A stretch of 64,000 nucleotides of DNA from Mytilus edulis (taxonomy: Eukaryota; Mollusca; Bivalvia; Mytilida; Mytilidae): the NCBI RefSeq assembly GCF_963676685.1, contig NC_092347.1:91700592-91764591 (forward strand), written 5' to 3'. The notes under the pieces were generated by a model that was not told the origin of the DNA, ran no database searches, and worked only from the letters and a program-made list of their open reading frames with translations. Made by a program: the position numbers and the translations under genes. This document shows, piece after piece, positions 11,761-24,558 of this stretch. Every line of letters begins with the position of its first letter. Position 1 is the first letter of the stretch.

Positions 11761-13284
11761 GTAGCCCGACGCCATTTTTTTATCAATTATAATCAAATGC
11801 ATGTAATTGCATAACCCTTAGGCTTTTTATGTTATACTCCAATACAGTTCTAACGCCTGAGGGATATCCGGATTAAGATCGCTAATTACTTGTACCTGAG
11901 CTTGTACAGGTAGACCAACAAACCAGACAGGAGAATACTATCTGAGGATACACGATCCATTGTCAAAGTAATCAACTAAGTTTCAGCAAATGATTATGAT
12001 CATTAAGATTAAATAAATAAATTAATAAATTAATCCAGTTACAAAGAAAACAGTTTAACAAGTCGAACACGTGCTTTATTTTGACTTACGCAATCAGCAT
12101 CCCCCTTTTTTAAGAAGTACAAAATAAGACGCAAAACAGTAAATATTATTACATCGCAAATAACTCGAGTACTGCTGTAACGATAATTTAGAATTACTTT
12201 AACAGTTTAAAAGTAAAAACTTAAATATTTCCTGTAAAGAAATATCGTATCTAAATTCCGAATTCATTTCGTATATTACAATCAAATTGATACATCCGCG
12301 TTTCCGGTTTCTATTCAGACTCGAAAGATGCATGTTGCACAGCATCAATTTTTCCAGATAAAGTCATTAAAAACCTTTTCATTTGTCAACGTTTGCTTTA
12401 CAAATCTCTTTAACCTTTTACATAACCCGTACGAATTGTTTTGTTGTTGCTGCAAATCAGCCATACCGGTAATGGGCTCTGAATTTGACAGTGTCCACGA
12501 AAAATAAGCTCCACATCAGATGATTTTTAACCCCCATAACAATTACCAAAAATAAAAGAAATCTGCTTGGGGACCTTCATGACAGCTTTTGGTCATTCTC
12601 GACTAAGGGGGGACCATGAAGACTTGGCATTTGAATGGTTAAAAACGGCAATAAACGAAAATATTGATACTTCTAATTCTATAATGAAAATTCAAATAAA
12701 TATAATTTAAATAAACAATGAATTAGCATGTTCACCATCTTTGTATGGAGGGATAAAATACTTCCGATCGCGCTACACTGTACAGCGTAGACAAGGTTTG
12801 TAATGGTGAAAGTTCCTCCATGGTTCAATTTTCATCCATGGAGATATTTGTCAAATATAAAATAATTCATGACAGCTTTTATAATTTTTGTGATAGAGAT
12901 CAGACATAATTTGTATGAGCTAAAAGTTTACTGAAATATGTGTTACCATAGTTTATGTGGATATCAATGAATCCACGTTGAATCAGTCGTTCGAAATAAA
13001 ATTACATAAAACAATTTAGTTTTTGTGCTTCATCCAACTTTTTTTTTTTATCAATTTCAAGTTAAAAATAACTTATTCATGTAAAAAAGAAGGATATAAA
13101 TTTAAACGTTACCAAAGATGGGGACCCACACGACGGCATGTAAAGTAAACCAATAAATCGAAAAATATAAACACTTTGTATTGACCTTAAATGTTGCTTG
13201 GGTAAGATTATCACTCATTAAACATGGTTTGTTAATCTTTTTGTACCTGCTGTGTATAATTCTTATATATAAGATTAGACGTTA
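11761..13284. other. Non-coding stretch
   Basis: No supported gene. Short ORFs only and no strong repeat. Confidence 0.5.
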
Positions 13285-13500
13285 TATAAATAACAAGTTG
13301 TGGTATCATGATTTCAAATGAGACAACTGTCCACCAGATACCGAGTTGATGGTAACACTACGGCCTTCAACAATAAGCAAAAGACATATCGTCTTGTAAG
13401 CTTGAAAGGCCCTGACATAACAAAATATACAATGTAAAACAAACAAATTCAAAGGACAAATCCACCAGTCTGATTATTGTACAGAACAATAAGCGAGAAA
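13285..13500 (+). repeat. Interspersed repeat family A copy
   Basis: Contains ACAAGTTGTGGTATCATGAT, AATGAGACAACTGTCCACCA, ACTACGGCCTTCAACAATAA and GAAAGGCCCTGACATAAC. It is the complement of the copy at 10560-10930. Confidence 0.8.
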
Positions 13501-13520
13501 AAGTATATGATATACAGAAA

Positions 13521-13667
13521 CCAATGACAACAACTGAAAACCAGACTTCTGAAACGGGTTCATATACAACCAATGACAACAACTGAAAACCAGACTTCTG
13601 AAACGGGTTCATATACAACCAATGACAACAACTGAAAACCAGACTTCTGAAACGGGTTCATATACAG
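13521..13667 (+). repeat. 49-bp minisatellite, three copies
   Basis: Units beginning CCAATGACAACAACTGAAAA start at 13521, 13570 and 13619, with nearly no differences between them. The minus-strand ORF through it is a by-product of the array. Confidence 0.9.
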
Positions 13668-13928
13668 AATAAGACGTGTTTAGACAAAAAGATACGAGCG
13701 CTCAATCACTCTGTAAATAAGTAAGACAGCATATCATGATGAGAAAAACTTCAATTTATAAAGAGTACCTCGTGTTGTGGTATTGGAAACAGAATGTTAA
13801 CGAACTATTTTAACATTTATCTTTTGTTTTACTAATTATTTCTTAAAAGTATTCTATTTCAATTTTTCATGGTGGATTTACAGTATTAGAGAATGTATAT
13901 CTCGTTTGCTTGAATTTGACATAATGTA
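13668..13928. other. Short non-coding spacer
   Basis: Nothing recognisable. Confidence 0.4.
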
Positions 13929-14014
13929 GGCGGATCCAGAGGGTCCCGGGCCCCCCCCTTTCGTTGGAAAAATTTGGTTGATTATATATGGAATCATTGA
14001 AGCATGACTGGAGC

Positions 14015-14045
<31 letters not shown>

Positions 14046-14067
14046 TAGGAAAAGTTCTGGATCCGCC
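13929..14067. mobile_element. Short MITE with GGCGGATCCAG ends and a 29-C run
   Basis: An 11-bp perfect inverted repeat, GGCGGATCCAG (13929-13939) and CTGGATCCGCC (14057-14067), encloses a GC-rich body. The body has a run of 29 C at 14016-14044 and an eight-C run near 13950. The minus-strand ORF with a glycine run is a translation of the C tract, not a gene. Confidence 0.75.
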
Positions 14068-15795
14068 ACTGGTTCAGTTCATATATTATGCAATTTACCT
14101 ACAACAAATTCCAACTCCATCAGGCCAACTTATATATAACCTTGGGTGGTTTAAGCTATTCTGTTAAGCGACTTATATTCCAAACCATGTTGTACATTAG
14201 ATTTGTGGTTTCAAAACGGGTCGTTGACTACAGCGAATCTGATGTTTATGCCAGAACCACGAGTATTAGCACTAGTTTAAAGCTAGATATCAAATGTAAA
14301 TCATTATATATTTATATTAAATATGCACTAAGTTGGTCTTGATAAACATAAAACCATTATTTAACATTTTATCACGGGTATTTTGATCGTATAAGCTTAT
14401 GTTAATTTTGATATTAACATTGATGAGAAGTGATTTACACTATTGTATACTAGGTATATCAATAATAGCCTCATATTTAGAATGATTTTATTTGAATATA
14501 AACTTTAAATGCAGCAGATAAAATCTGGTAGAAGAAAGTACAATGATTTAATTGCATGCCATGTATGAGCAGCATGCTAAGGGTTTATCAGCAAATCATT
14601 AATCCCAAAACTGTTAATGTGACTTCCATGTTGCGAAACAGTATAATAGTAAATAATCTATCTCTAACAATACATCTCTGTCAACAGTTGATAAGGCTCA
14701 TTGGCAAAAATTAATAAATATGCTAAAAGTTGGTAAAATCGAAAACATTATCATTGCAAATGAATTAAAATATTTGAGAATAAAAAAGTAGTTTATTTTT
14801 TTGCGGGATCTTAGTTTTGTGTGTCGATTTTGTCCTAATTTATGTTTCTTTTGTGTTGTCGTCAATCTTTGTTTTACATTCTCTGTAATATATGTAAGCG
14901 TTGTAGGTTTTTATTTTATGTTTTTGTAAACAAAATCTTGAAAGAATCAATGAATCATGCGATGATATATGCATAAGATAGCACAATGGTTTTATTAACA
15001 GAAACCAAGCGGTCGATCGTTTTATTGACAAGTTTCATATAACATAATCTACATGTTCAATTTGAATGTTTTAATAAACACTCACATCACATATATCTCG
15101 GACAAGCAAACAGTTATTAGACGATCCTCCGTGGTTTGTACAACCCAAGGGACATTAATTTGTATTTCATACTTCCAAAGTATCTCCTATTGAGATAACG
15201 GCTACTGAAGTGTACTGTGTATTGCCGCTCTCACACTCTTCAAGTGCTATTTGAAACTCGGTAATAAATTTGGAATATTTAATAAATATAAGTAACGAAT
15301 AAAGACCAACATACCGTGACCAAATACGTAAACAAAAACAGTCCATTTAATCAAGTTATTAGTATTGTGACAGATACTGAGATAGCTTTTCCTTTTATTT
15401 TGTTAAGTCGACATTGATGTGGCATGTTTTAAAATGTGATTGTAAAATATCCAAATATGTGTACAAGAATGTATGACAGGGACATATATAGTTTTTGTAC
15501 ATCTTCCTTAGAAGAGAAAGACGGATTTTAAATTTTTAAAAGGAATATTAATAACTACTCAATCAAAGAACAAACCATTTTATTTGATGTATACAACAGT
15601 AAATGATGTTAACACTACGAAGGTCAGTTTTATATTATATAATATTATTGTAACTGTGAATCCATTTATTATATATACACAGTATATAAATGGATTGCCT
15701 AAAAATCACTGTCTAAAGTCATGTGTCTATTAGGTCTGAAAATAGGTTAGATACGGACAAACGACATCTTACATACTTTTTGCAAATCATTATTG
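14068..15795. other. Non-coding stretch
   Basis: AT-rich, with short overlapping ORFs and no family resemblance. No gene supported. Confidence 0.5.
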
Positions 15796-15799
15796 CCTT

Positions 15800-16090
15800 T
15801 TGGCCCGAGATGTTGGTTTCATATGCCCGTGTTATGTACTTTGTCTTTTGGACCTAGATACTGGTTTAAATTGCCCGTGTTATGTACTTTGTCTTTTGGA
15901 CCTAGATACTGGTTTTATATGCCCGTGTTTTGCAGTTTTTCTTGTTGGCCCTAGTTATCGGTTTCATATGCCCGTGTTATGCAGTTTTTCTTGTTGGCCC
16001 TAGTTATCGGTTTCATATGCCCGTGTTATGGTGTTTGTATTTTGGCCGTAGTTACCGGTTTCATACGTCCGTGTACTGTTATCGTGGCCT
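15800..16090 (+). repeat. 48/49-bp minisatellite, about 5.5 copies
   Basis: Units containing TATGCCCGTGTTATG start at 15815, 15863, 15911, 15960, 16009 and 16057. The period is 48, 48, 49, 49 and 48, so there are two unit types: one with TACTTTGTCTTTTGGACC and one with GCAGTTTTTCTTGTTGGCCC. The two repetitive ORFs across it change frame where the period changes, which argues against a coding role. Confidence 0.85.
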
Positions 16091-17271
16091 TTTTAAACAT
16101 TGCAAAACCTTTGCATACATTAGGTCTTAACCCAAATTCGGACTGATCTTTATTATCTTTAGTCATTACACATGTATATAATCAAAAAGGCCTAATACTT
16201 TTACCTTTTATCATGGCCTTTTAAACATTGCGTTGATTTTCAAACTCTTTATTAAATAGTCACTAAAAATAACATTTTGAAATGGATGAAACATCGTATC
16301 TTGTAAGAACGTCCGACATAAATTACAATGGTCAACATTATTCGAACGACGTAAAACAGAATTAGACAGAGTCGGTAAATTATTAGTTGACGCATAACTG
16401 AATCTATACTTAGAACTTCGGTTTTTATTTTAATCTTTTGCTTACAATTCAACTTTTTGTTTGAGTGTGTCTGTACAAGGTGAAGCCAGGAAATCACTGT
16501 GGGCCCATACATATTTATAAAGTTATATTCGTATTGTTTTCTCTATAAATGATTTGTTAATTCATTTTGCCTAGTAGCATGCATTATACACAATTCAAAA
16601 TGAATTCGTTACCCGACTTTTCTACGTCTGCAGCTCTTTAAAATGGAAGTAATTCGTATGTCAGATATCATACGACTCGACTTTCGAATATAATCTGGGA
16701 AATGTATTTGTTCTGTTTCGGGCTTTCAGAACCCATGGTTTGCCACAAATTCCAAGTTTTGTTAAGTTTTTTTTCTTTACATTTAAGACTGTTCAAGTAT
16801 TTGGGTGAATAATACAATCAATGCTGAACTATTAAATACTATTAAATACTTTCAACGACTTTTAAGTTGTCCATTCAAACTCTGCTAGTTGAAATATTTA
16901 AAGTAAAGATATAACGAAAGGTATGCGCTTATTTTTCATAAAATACAGCCCTTTAACACATTGAACGTTGGAATTACTCCATTTTTAATATCTAGTATTT
17001 GTTTTCTTCCAATCATGTGTATTTTAGTATTATAAATTTGAATTAAATGTATTAGGAATTATTGTTGTGTGTACTTTTATATTTTCCTGTCTTTGTTGCT
17101 TTTAATGAGTTTAACAAACAAATCAATACCTGTTTCATAAACCTGTTATGCTTTTGTACTTTACAAAGGCGTTTTATTATTCAATACATAGATTAATTAG
17201 CACATTCACATTTAAAAATCAGAGGATGGTTGAAAATAGGAACGGTCAAATTATTACACATTTAAAATTCA
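16091..17271. other. Non-coding stretch
   Basis: No supported gene or repeat. Confidence 0.45.
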
Positions 17272-19139
17272 GGGCCCGTATGCGTAAAGCTACTTAAGTT
17301 AAGATTTCCCTTAGTAAACACTTAAGTTAAGGAAACTCCGCCCTTTTTATCTAAGTGGTATGCATAAAAAATCTTAAACTAAGTATTTCCTAAGTAAAAT
17401 CTTAGTTGTTTTAAGTCACGCCCACAAAACTTAAGTGCTATGCATAAAACTCCTTATACTAAGGAAACGCCTAATATAACACTTAAGTCCAAGGTACCTA
17501 TAGAGCTACCTTAAATTTTCAAAAATAGTTAAAAATTAGTCGAAAGTTTGCGTTTTTGGTAGAACATTATTATGTTACCTACAATTTGATTGATTAATAT
17601 ATATATACAGTATCAGTAATAAACTAATTATTCGTTTATTTATTGCTAAATAATAAGTAAATATTAAAGATCATCGTTATTTTCTTCGAATCACGTATAA
17701 TCAACAAATCAAGAGATAACAGTGGGTAGTTATATATACTATTTCCTAATCTCGATGTTATGTATACCGAAAAGTACTGAGTGTTACACACATGTAATTC
17801 ATGGTACTTTTTTTCTTTTGTATACTTTGTACGTGCACGGTTTTTTTATTAATTATTAAAATACACCGCGCGGTATCAATTTTAACCGTTAGTTAAAAAC
17901 CGAATCAAGGAATGAAGAGAGCATGAAAAACAACACTTTATATATGTGTGGGTGTGGTTTCTGTTTTGCCGGGTGGATGGGGTTGGGTGGGAGGTGGTGC
18001 TTCATTTGAACTTTCAATTCAGTTTTATTCTAAAGATGTAGGGCATACCCTAATTTTTTGTTCACTTACCGGGACAAAATCGAAAAGTTTTAAGACCTAC
18101 CCAGAGGTGGATTTCTTTCATAAAAGGGGGGGGGGGATATGAAACAATTAGGTTGATTGTTTGGAATCACTGTTACGGCAGTCAGAAGTCCCCATGGAAT
18201 TCGTCGGTTATATAAGGTATTTGTGATACCTTACTCGTTTTAAATTATTTTTTCATATTACCTTATATATTCAGAGAGATATATTGCGGTTCGAAAATAG
18301 TTCTAAGTTCGTTAAGATGTGGAGAATATACTTACTGTAACCATTTGTTTTAGTAAAGATTGTAGGACTTTTGAAATATACCCTCGTTTGTAAATGGATT
18401 TCTGGAAAACAATCTACCCTCCCCCTTTTTTTGTTGTAAAAGGGAAGTGATAAAAATGTTAATTTCACATCAAAATAGACTTTTTTAAACTATAAGCAAA
18501 TGTAGGCAAGGGTTCTGGACAGGGAGATGGCAGCGCATAATAAGCTCAACGATAAGTGAACATTTTATTGAAAAAAGGTGTTTTGTAAAATTATTTGTTA
18601 GCACATGCATGCTTACAATGCTGTACTCAGACTTGTGCTACGCCACTGATTTAACCTTGATCATGTTTTGTTAGAGTTTAAAACATATTGTTGTCTCCAG
18701 AAAATATTACACCCATGAAAGATAATTAAAGATTAAGTAGAGGAAAGTTTTGGATTACCAATGTTCATCCGTCAAACCATCAACCATAAAAAGCGTTGTC
18801 TTATATGCGCCAATTGTTCATCATTAAACTATGTTACGTTCTATTGAATTGTTTTACATGCCTATATCAATTTAACCCCAGCTCTTTAAAGTAAAAGCAT
18901 GCATTGATCAATAAATTTAAATAATCATAACAAACTTTTACACGGATGAGTACATGTGATGAGCTAATATTTATCATACGGTAACTAGAGAAAGGTTCCG
19001 ATTTAAGTATTCCTTAGTTAAGTGAATACTTAAGTAAGTTTATGTATACCAATTAAGAATTTGACTTAACTAAGGAAATTCTTAGTGAAATCTAAGTTTA
19101 AGGAATACTTAAGTTAAGATGTTTTATGCATACGGCCCC
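17272..19139. mobile_element. 1.87 kb element with terminal inverted repeats and CTTAAGT subterminal motifs
   Basis: The left end GGGCCCGTATGCGTAAA (17272) and the reverse complement of the right end, GGGGCCGTATGCATAAA (to 19139), agree at 15 of 17 positions. Both ends then carry several copies of the palindromic core ACTTAAGT and its variants (17290-17490 and 19005-19120), in opposite orientations. No transposase ORF is visible inside; the body includes a G-run near 18125. This is probably a non-autonomous DNA transposon. No clear target-site duplication is seen. Confidence 0.6.
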
Positions 19140-20985
19140 AGTGGCCTTTATAAGAGATTTCTTGAGCTCTTTAATTAGAATAATTCTATTATTTATAATT
19201 AACCGTGGAAACGGTCTTGGCTTATTTGACTTTACAATCAAAAATATTTGTTACCAAAACCAGACTATCCAAAGAATGGAACACTGACTTGTCGCCTTTG
19301 TTGTCCATGCTTTTTGTGCTTTTCTTTTAGAATTGACAATCTTAGAAATGTTCAACAATTGAAATCAAACAACTTTTCTGTAGTCGGAAGACCTGTAGTT
19401 TATTCTGGAGACCAATGAATAAGGATATGTCTATGGTTTACAGAAAAGAGTAAAATGGTCAAAAAATATAAAGAAAAGAGAAAATTTTACTCAAAAAGAT
19501 AGAGAATAACGAGATGCTAAAATATAACAGTAGACGATAATGGGAAAACAGTTTAAAGAATGGATAAAATTGGCCTAAAAGATCAATAGAACAGAATTGA
19601 CCCTTCCAGACCCTCATAAATTACATCTGTATATTCATGCATGTTGCATAAAGTACGTCCATTGTCGTTTATTTTAGTCTCGTTCCCATCATCCCACACA
19701 TAGTTCTATTTATATTATAACCAAAAACATGGATTGTTTTACTTAAAATTCAATTATATGGTAACTTCTTATGTTGCCAGATTTAATTTTGATCAAAACG
19801 GTGAATATAAACCCAACACTGACATTTTGCTTTTTTGTCAATTTTCATAAACGTTTTATTGTGCATCATCAATGGCTGCATTTTGGGGACCATTTATATG
19901 TAAATCAGTTTGTGGGGACGTCTGACATGTTAACCACGTTAGTAATGATTCAATGCAGGATACATTCGTCCTTTCCCTTTGTTGTTTCTGGCATATAAGT
20001 ATTTAAATTTCTAAGTATTTATATATTGTTCTTAAATAGATTGTTCGGATATAATTTGTCTATATAACTGTGAAAAAGAATATAACTTATATAATGTACA
20101 ATAGATGAAGGTTAAATGTTATATAGATATCGGTTGGTCTTTAAATTGAGAAGACAAATGAGTTTTTTAATTCTTATATTATGTAATAAATCTTTACCAA
20201 GACAAACAAGCAGGCATGGTGGGTGACCTGTTTTGACACTGATCATTCAAACAAAACGAGAGAGAGAAAACAAAATAGGGATATTCACAGAAAAGCAGTC
20301 AAGAAAATAAAGAGAGAAATTTGAGTATGGTTTTTAAATCAACATCCCGTTACTTGGATTGATCATTTTGTACGCAATGTTCCCAAATTATTTCAAATTA
20401 ATTTTGAAAAAAAAGTCTTTTCTTTTACAGTTTTCTCACGTTATTAGCCAATGGTCGAGCGTTCACATCCTTTGGAAATACTTTTATTCACAAAGTTATT
20501 ATAACTACCCATTAAATTTGTTTATGACGTAAACGAAAATAAGTAATCAAATTAAATTTCTTGTTATTGGCGTATACATATGAACTTTTTTGTCAAGCAT
20601 AAAAGGACAAAACATTCAAGGGGGTTGTAATTCGAAACTACAAATTTGAGAATAATATCTCTCAACGAACGTGCAAGATTTTTTAATAAGGAAAGTGCAT
20701 TCAAGTTCACGTCTTTAAAACGAAATTATTTTGATTGTACCTATGCGTTACCAACTGGAAAGATCTTACTGTTTATCTTATTTTTATTTTGACTATTTTA
20801 AAAACCTCTTCTGATCAACAAAAATTTGGATAAGAGAACAATCCTGAGCACGTGGAAGAAATCTGAAGAGTTGTATAATAAGTTCTCTGAACAAACAGTC
20901 TTTAAATAGTATCATTTACTACAACGGTTTTGAATAGATTCCGATGCCTTTGATGGCTTCCCATACGAAATAGGTTGTCAACATT
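19140..20985. other. Non-coding stretch
   Basis: No supported gene. Short ORFs lack motifs. Confidence 0.45.
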
Positions 20986-21066
20986 GTTGATTCGGTCGTA
21001 TGATGGCAGGAAGATGTTTACAGGGTTGATATTGGTCTCATTGGCAATCATACCACATCTCCTTAC
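20986..21066 (-). repeat. Interspersed repeat family A fragment
   Basis: Ends GGTCTCATTGGCAATCATAC, CACATCTCCTTACTTTA, as in other minus copies. Confidence 0.65.
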
Positions 21067-21860
21067 TTTACTTTTTAACGACAGTGGTACATTTATCCCT
21101 GTGCCGTATGTTATTGCATTGACTGCGAAGGATTAAAGGAAGGCCGGTTGAGAGTTCAAAAACTAGGTGAACCACACCACATGACCGTGTGTCTGTCTCA
21201 AGTAGTGGGCATGATAAACAGTTGTAAGGGTATTTTAGTTGAAATAAAGGATGATTGATGGTACCTGCATGTTCAATTCATCGGTATTTTTATTTTTTTA
21301 TTTTTTGGATGGAGTGTTATCTCATTGGCACTGATATATTGACTGCGAGTTTTGTTACTCGTGCTGCGTAAATACAGTAGAATGTGTCGGTTTACTGTCT
21401 CATTGACATATTATATCCTTTATCTCCTTTTATGCACAGTTCTTTATTTTTTGTAGAATTCATGCCAGAAGCTGAATCATATCAAAATTCGCATTCGGTA
21501 ACTAACATAAGTGATATATAATAGTTGGTTCAACTGAACGCAGTCGCTATGTAGCGTTTCAATTTTTCATCTATTGATAATTCTATAAAAAGTGTAAATA
21601 ATTTGCAAATATTCAGAAATTCAATAAATACACAGCTTGAACCATAGTCGTTTAATTATTTCCAACAAAACTTGTTACTTGTGGTCGGTAAATATTATTG
21701 AAAGAGAAGTAGATTTTCCAATGCTCCATGTCTTCACACTGTGACCCTATTAAAATTTAATGTCTTCAAAGGACAAGCATTTAATGTTGGCAATAAACAT
21801 ATATTAACGGGTTGTGGAATGATAATACATATATACGAATGATTTTCAATAAGGTGAGAC

Positions 21861-22035
21861 GTGTATCCATGCCTTGCAATATACAATATTAGAATATTGA
21901 TGATTTAGGGTCGACAAACGTGTATCCATGCCTTGCAATATACAATATTAGAATATTGATGATTTAGGGTCGACAAACGTGTATCCATGCCTTGCAATAT
22001 ACAGTATTAGAATATTGATGATTTAAGGTCGACAT
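21861..22035 (+). repeat. 59-bp minisatellite, three copies
   Basis: Units beginning GTGTATCCATGCCTTGCAAT start at 21861, 21920 and 21979, and each ends near GATTTAGGGTCGACA. The copies differ by very few bases. Confidence 0.9.
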
Positions 22036-22144
22036 TATTGTGTACATGGACTAATAAAGAGTGCAGTGCCCTCTGACAATCATACCCATATCATTTCACG
22101 GACAGTTTGGTGTTTTAAATACGTAGATCTATATATATATAAAA

Positions 22145-22240
22145 AAATATATGGAGATGAGGTATTATTGCCTATGAGACAACAATCCACCAAAGTTGTA
22201 ATAAAGTGGATGTAGGCAATTATAGGCAACATAATGTCAC
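22145..22240 (+). repeat. Interspersed repeat family A fragment
   Basis: Contains GGTATTATTGCCTATGAGAC and AACAATCCACC, the left end of the family A repeat. Confidence 0.6.
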
Positions 22241-24558
22241 TTACAGTTTTAGTAGAATTATTGAATAGGTATTTACGTGCATGCAGCGTGGCACCTTTCC
22301 AGAAAGATTGAGTAGGATTAAACGGATGTGGCTACGTAATTATACATCCATCGTATTCTGTTTGTACCCGTTTGTAGCATTGCCAAAGCACTTTATAGTG
22401 TATCGTACTACTTTGTATTCGATATTGCTACCAATCAATTTAATGTCAAAAGATGGCTCATGAAAAAGTAATAGCAATATTAGTTCACATCAATAAGTCA
22501 GTTTTAAAATTCAAGCGTTCTCGCCTGTTTTCCCAAAAAATGTTGACACTTACAATTCTTAAAAAAAGTCATCTGGCTTATCTCTATGCATTTGCCTATT
22601 TTAAAGTCGATTCTACAGTTAATGAACCTTCCAGTGTATTATTATAATAGAATTGTAAATTGAATGAGATTATGGGAACGTCTTTATCTTAAATTGTTTA
22701 TACTCAAATAGCAGTGCTTTGTAACAATCACGAAAGACTAAAGAAAATGATATATTTATTTGCGAAAACAATGCTCTAAACTGCACGCCTTATCTACCAA
22801 CCAATCTGATCATATTAGACTTTTCCGTCCCTCATTTTTAAAGGGGTGTCAGTTTACGCAGGATGTATAAATACGCAGCTACGTCCATATCTTATTCCAT
22901 CATGCTGGGAAAATACCGAGCTCCTTGCAAATTAATACCATTGCAATGATTGTACTTGGGACATGTTTACAAGTGAACTACTGCAAGGTTAGACTTCAGA
23001 TCTTCACAATTAACCCCATGTTAATGGCAGCACAATGTTACCGTCCTTCTTTCTTGTTCCCACTTTGCACAACACGTCTAATTTGTATATTAAACCTAGA
23101 TATGCATTGAAACATTTGTCGCTGGACGTAAGAAAAAATCAATCACACTATCTGCTCATTTTATATGTATATATATTTACTTCTTTTTTATATATATTGA
23201 TGGAATATCCTGGTATTGAACTGTATTAAGATTTTTGAATAAAAATGTGTACTCAGCGAGCCATGAGAACTGTTTTAATTATAACACCAAAATATTGAAA
23301 ATTCTGGTGCATCCCAATTTTTCAATGGGCAATTGTGTTTGAGATATTTCAAATAAGTGATAGCAAAAACAATGACAAAGTGGTAAAATAAATAGTTGAT
23401 ATACAAAACAAAAACTAATTACAACTATCTCTCAATGTTTCACAGATTCCCGGTTAGTTAGTTTTGACTTGTATTTTGCCTAGTTATGTCGAATCCTGAC
23501 GTTTAAATTGTATACCATCTTATATTTCCCCCGTGTGAAGTAATACCTGGCATTGTTCTTTTCCTTTTCAAACTCTTGATTGATATGTCAAAATATCAAT
23601 CTTCAAATATTGTATTCATTGAAATCTATGGATTAATAAGGATTAAAACGTCATTTAAGGGTGATATAGTAAATTATTTCATTCATCAATGGGAACGGGA
23701 ACCATTCGATCCACTCTACTATTTCAAATCATAAGCAACAATTGTAAATAATTACTTAATACGTTTTTAAGGATCTCATATTGATATAATAGTTTATGAA
23801 TCACCATGGATGTTTCAATGTAAATTACAATTCCAAAAAATCCAATGTGACTCAAACATGTCAAATACGTTTCGTTTTGTGTGCAATTCCAAGTAATTAT
23901 CGTCATTTAATATCTACATGAATTGCATTAGGCAATGTCACGATGTGATAGAAGTGGGATTGTTTTACAACGAAGTCATACTTGTATTTCTGACTATAGA
24001 TCATCGGAGTTTAAACCGTTTGTTTATTATTTGTAAGTTTTTACTTCAATTCTTTTATAATGTTCTATTGTTTTGCATACAGTTACACTAGTAGCTTGTT
24101 TAGTTACTATTCTGAATTTGAATTTACATATTGATTGACGCTGATTCTGATATTGTTATCGCACACAATTACTCCCCGTTAATATTTTTCTGAATATATA
24201 TTCAATTTGTGCACACTGCTTTGACTTTTATTTGTATAGCAGTTCTGCGTTGGTAGGATTTTGAAACGACAGTTGTATACAAGTATGAGATTTGGAATTG
24301 TAAAACATATTTTAACTATAACGTGCCCGGGGAGAATATCTGTTCTTTTAATCATGGAATGACATTCCTGTTCAAGTTCTGGGTTCTCACTTCTTGGTAT
24401 TTGTTGTTTCGTTTGTCACCAAAGGATACGGTTGTAGACAGTTTTCTATATTTTTTTATAATTAAATATTTTGTTACCAAATTCATTTTTCAAAAATTGA
24501 ATAAAATTTCTGACTTAAGTGATTATATGTATTCTCACGGTTTTACTCTCTTTTTCAG
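22241..24558. other. Non-coding stretch upstream of gene A exon
   Basis: Probably intron, if the 6473 exon belongs to the downstream gene. I found no segment with both a good acceptor and a good donor and an open frame that I could support. Confidence 0.4.

Noticed and set aside
13367-13618. Minus-strand ORF with repeated FQLLSLVVYEPVSEVWF-like units
   Set aside because: It is a by-product of the 49-bp tandem array and a family A repeat.
13878-14069. Glycine-run ORF on the minus strand
   Set aside because: It is a translation of the 29-C tract inside a MITE.
15800-16130. Repetitive ORFs with GFICPCY-like units
   Set aside because: They are translations of a minisatellite whose period changes between 48 and 49, which destroys the frame.
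22281-22463. ORF starting MQRGTFPERLSRIKRMW as a possible first exon of the charged-protein gene
   Set aside because: No consensus donor in a matching phase was found and the frame soon becomes non-coding in character.
24323-24558. Upstream half of the 159-codon ORF before the exon at 24559
   Set aside because: It is hydrophobic AT-rich sequence before a clear polypyrimidine tract and acceptor (CTCTTTTTCAG), so it is intron.
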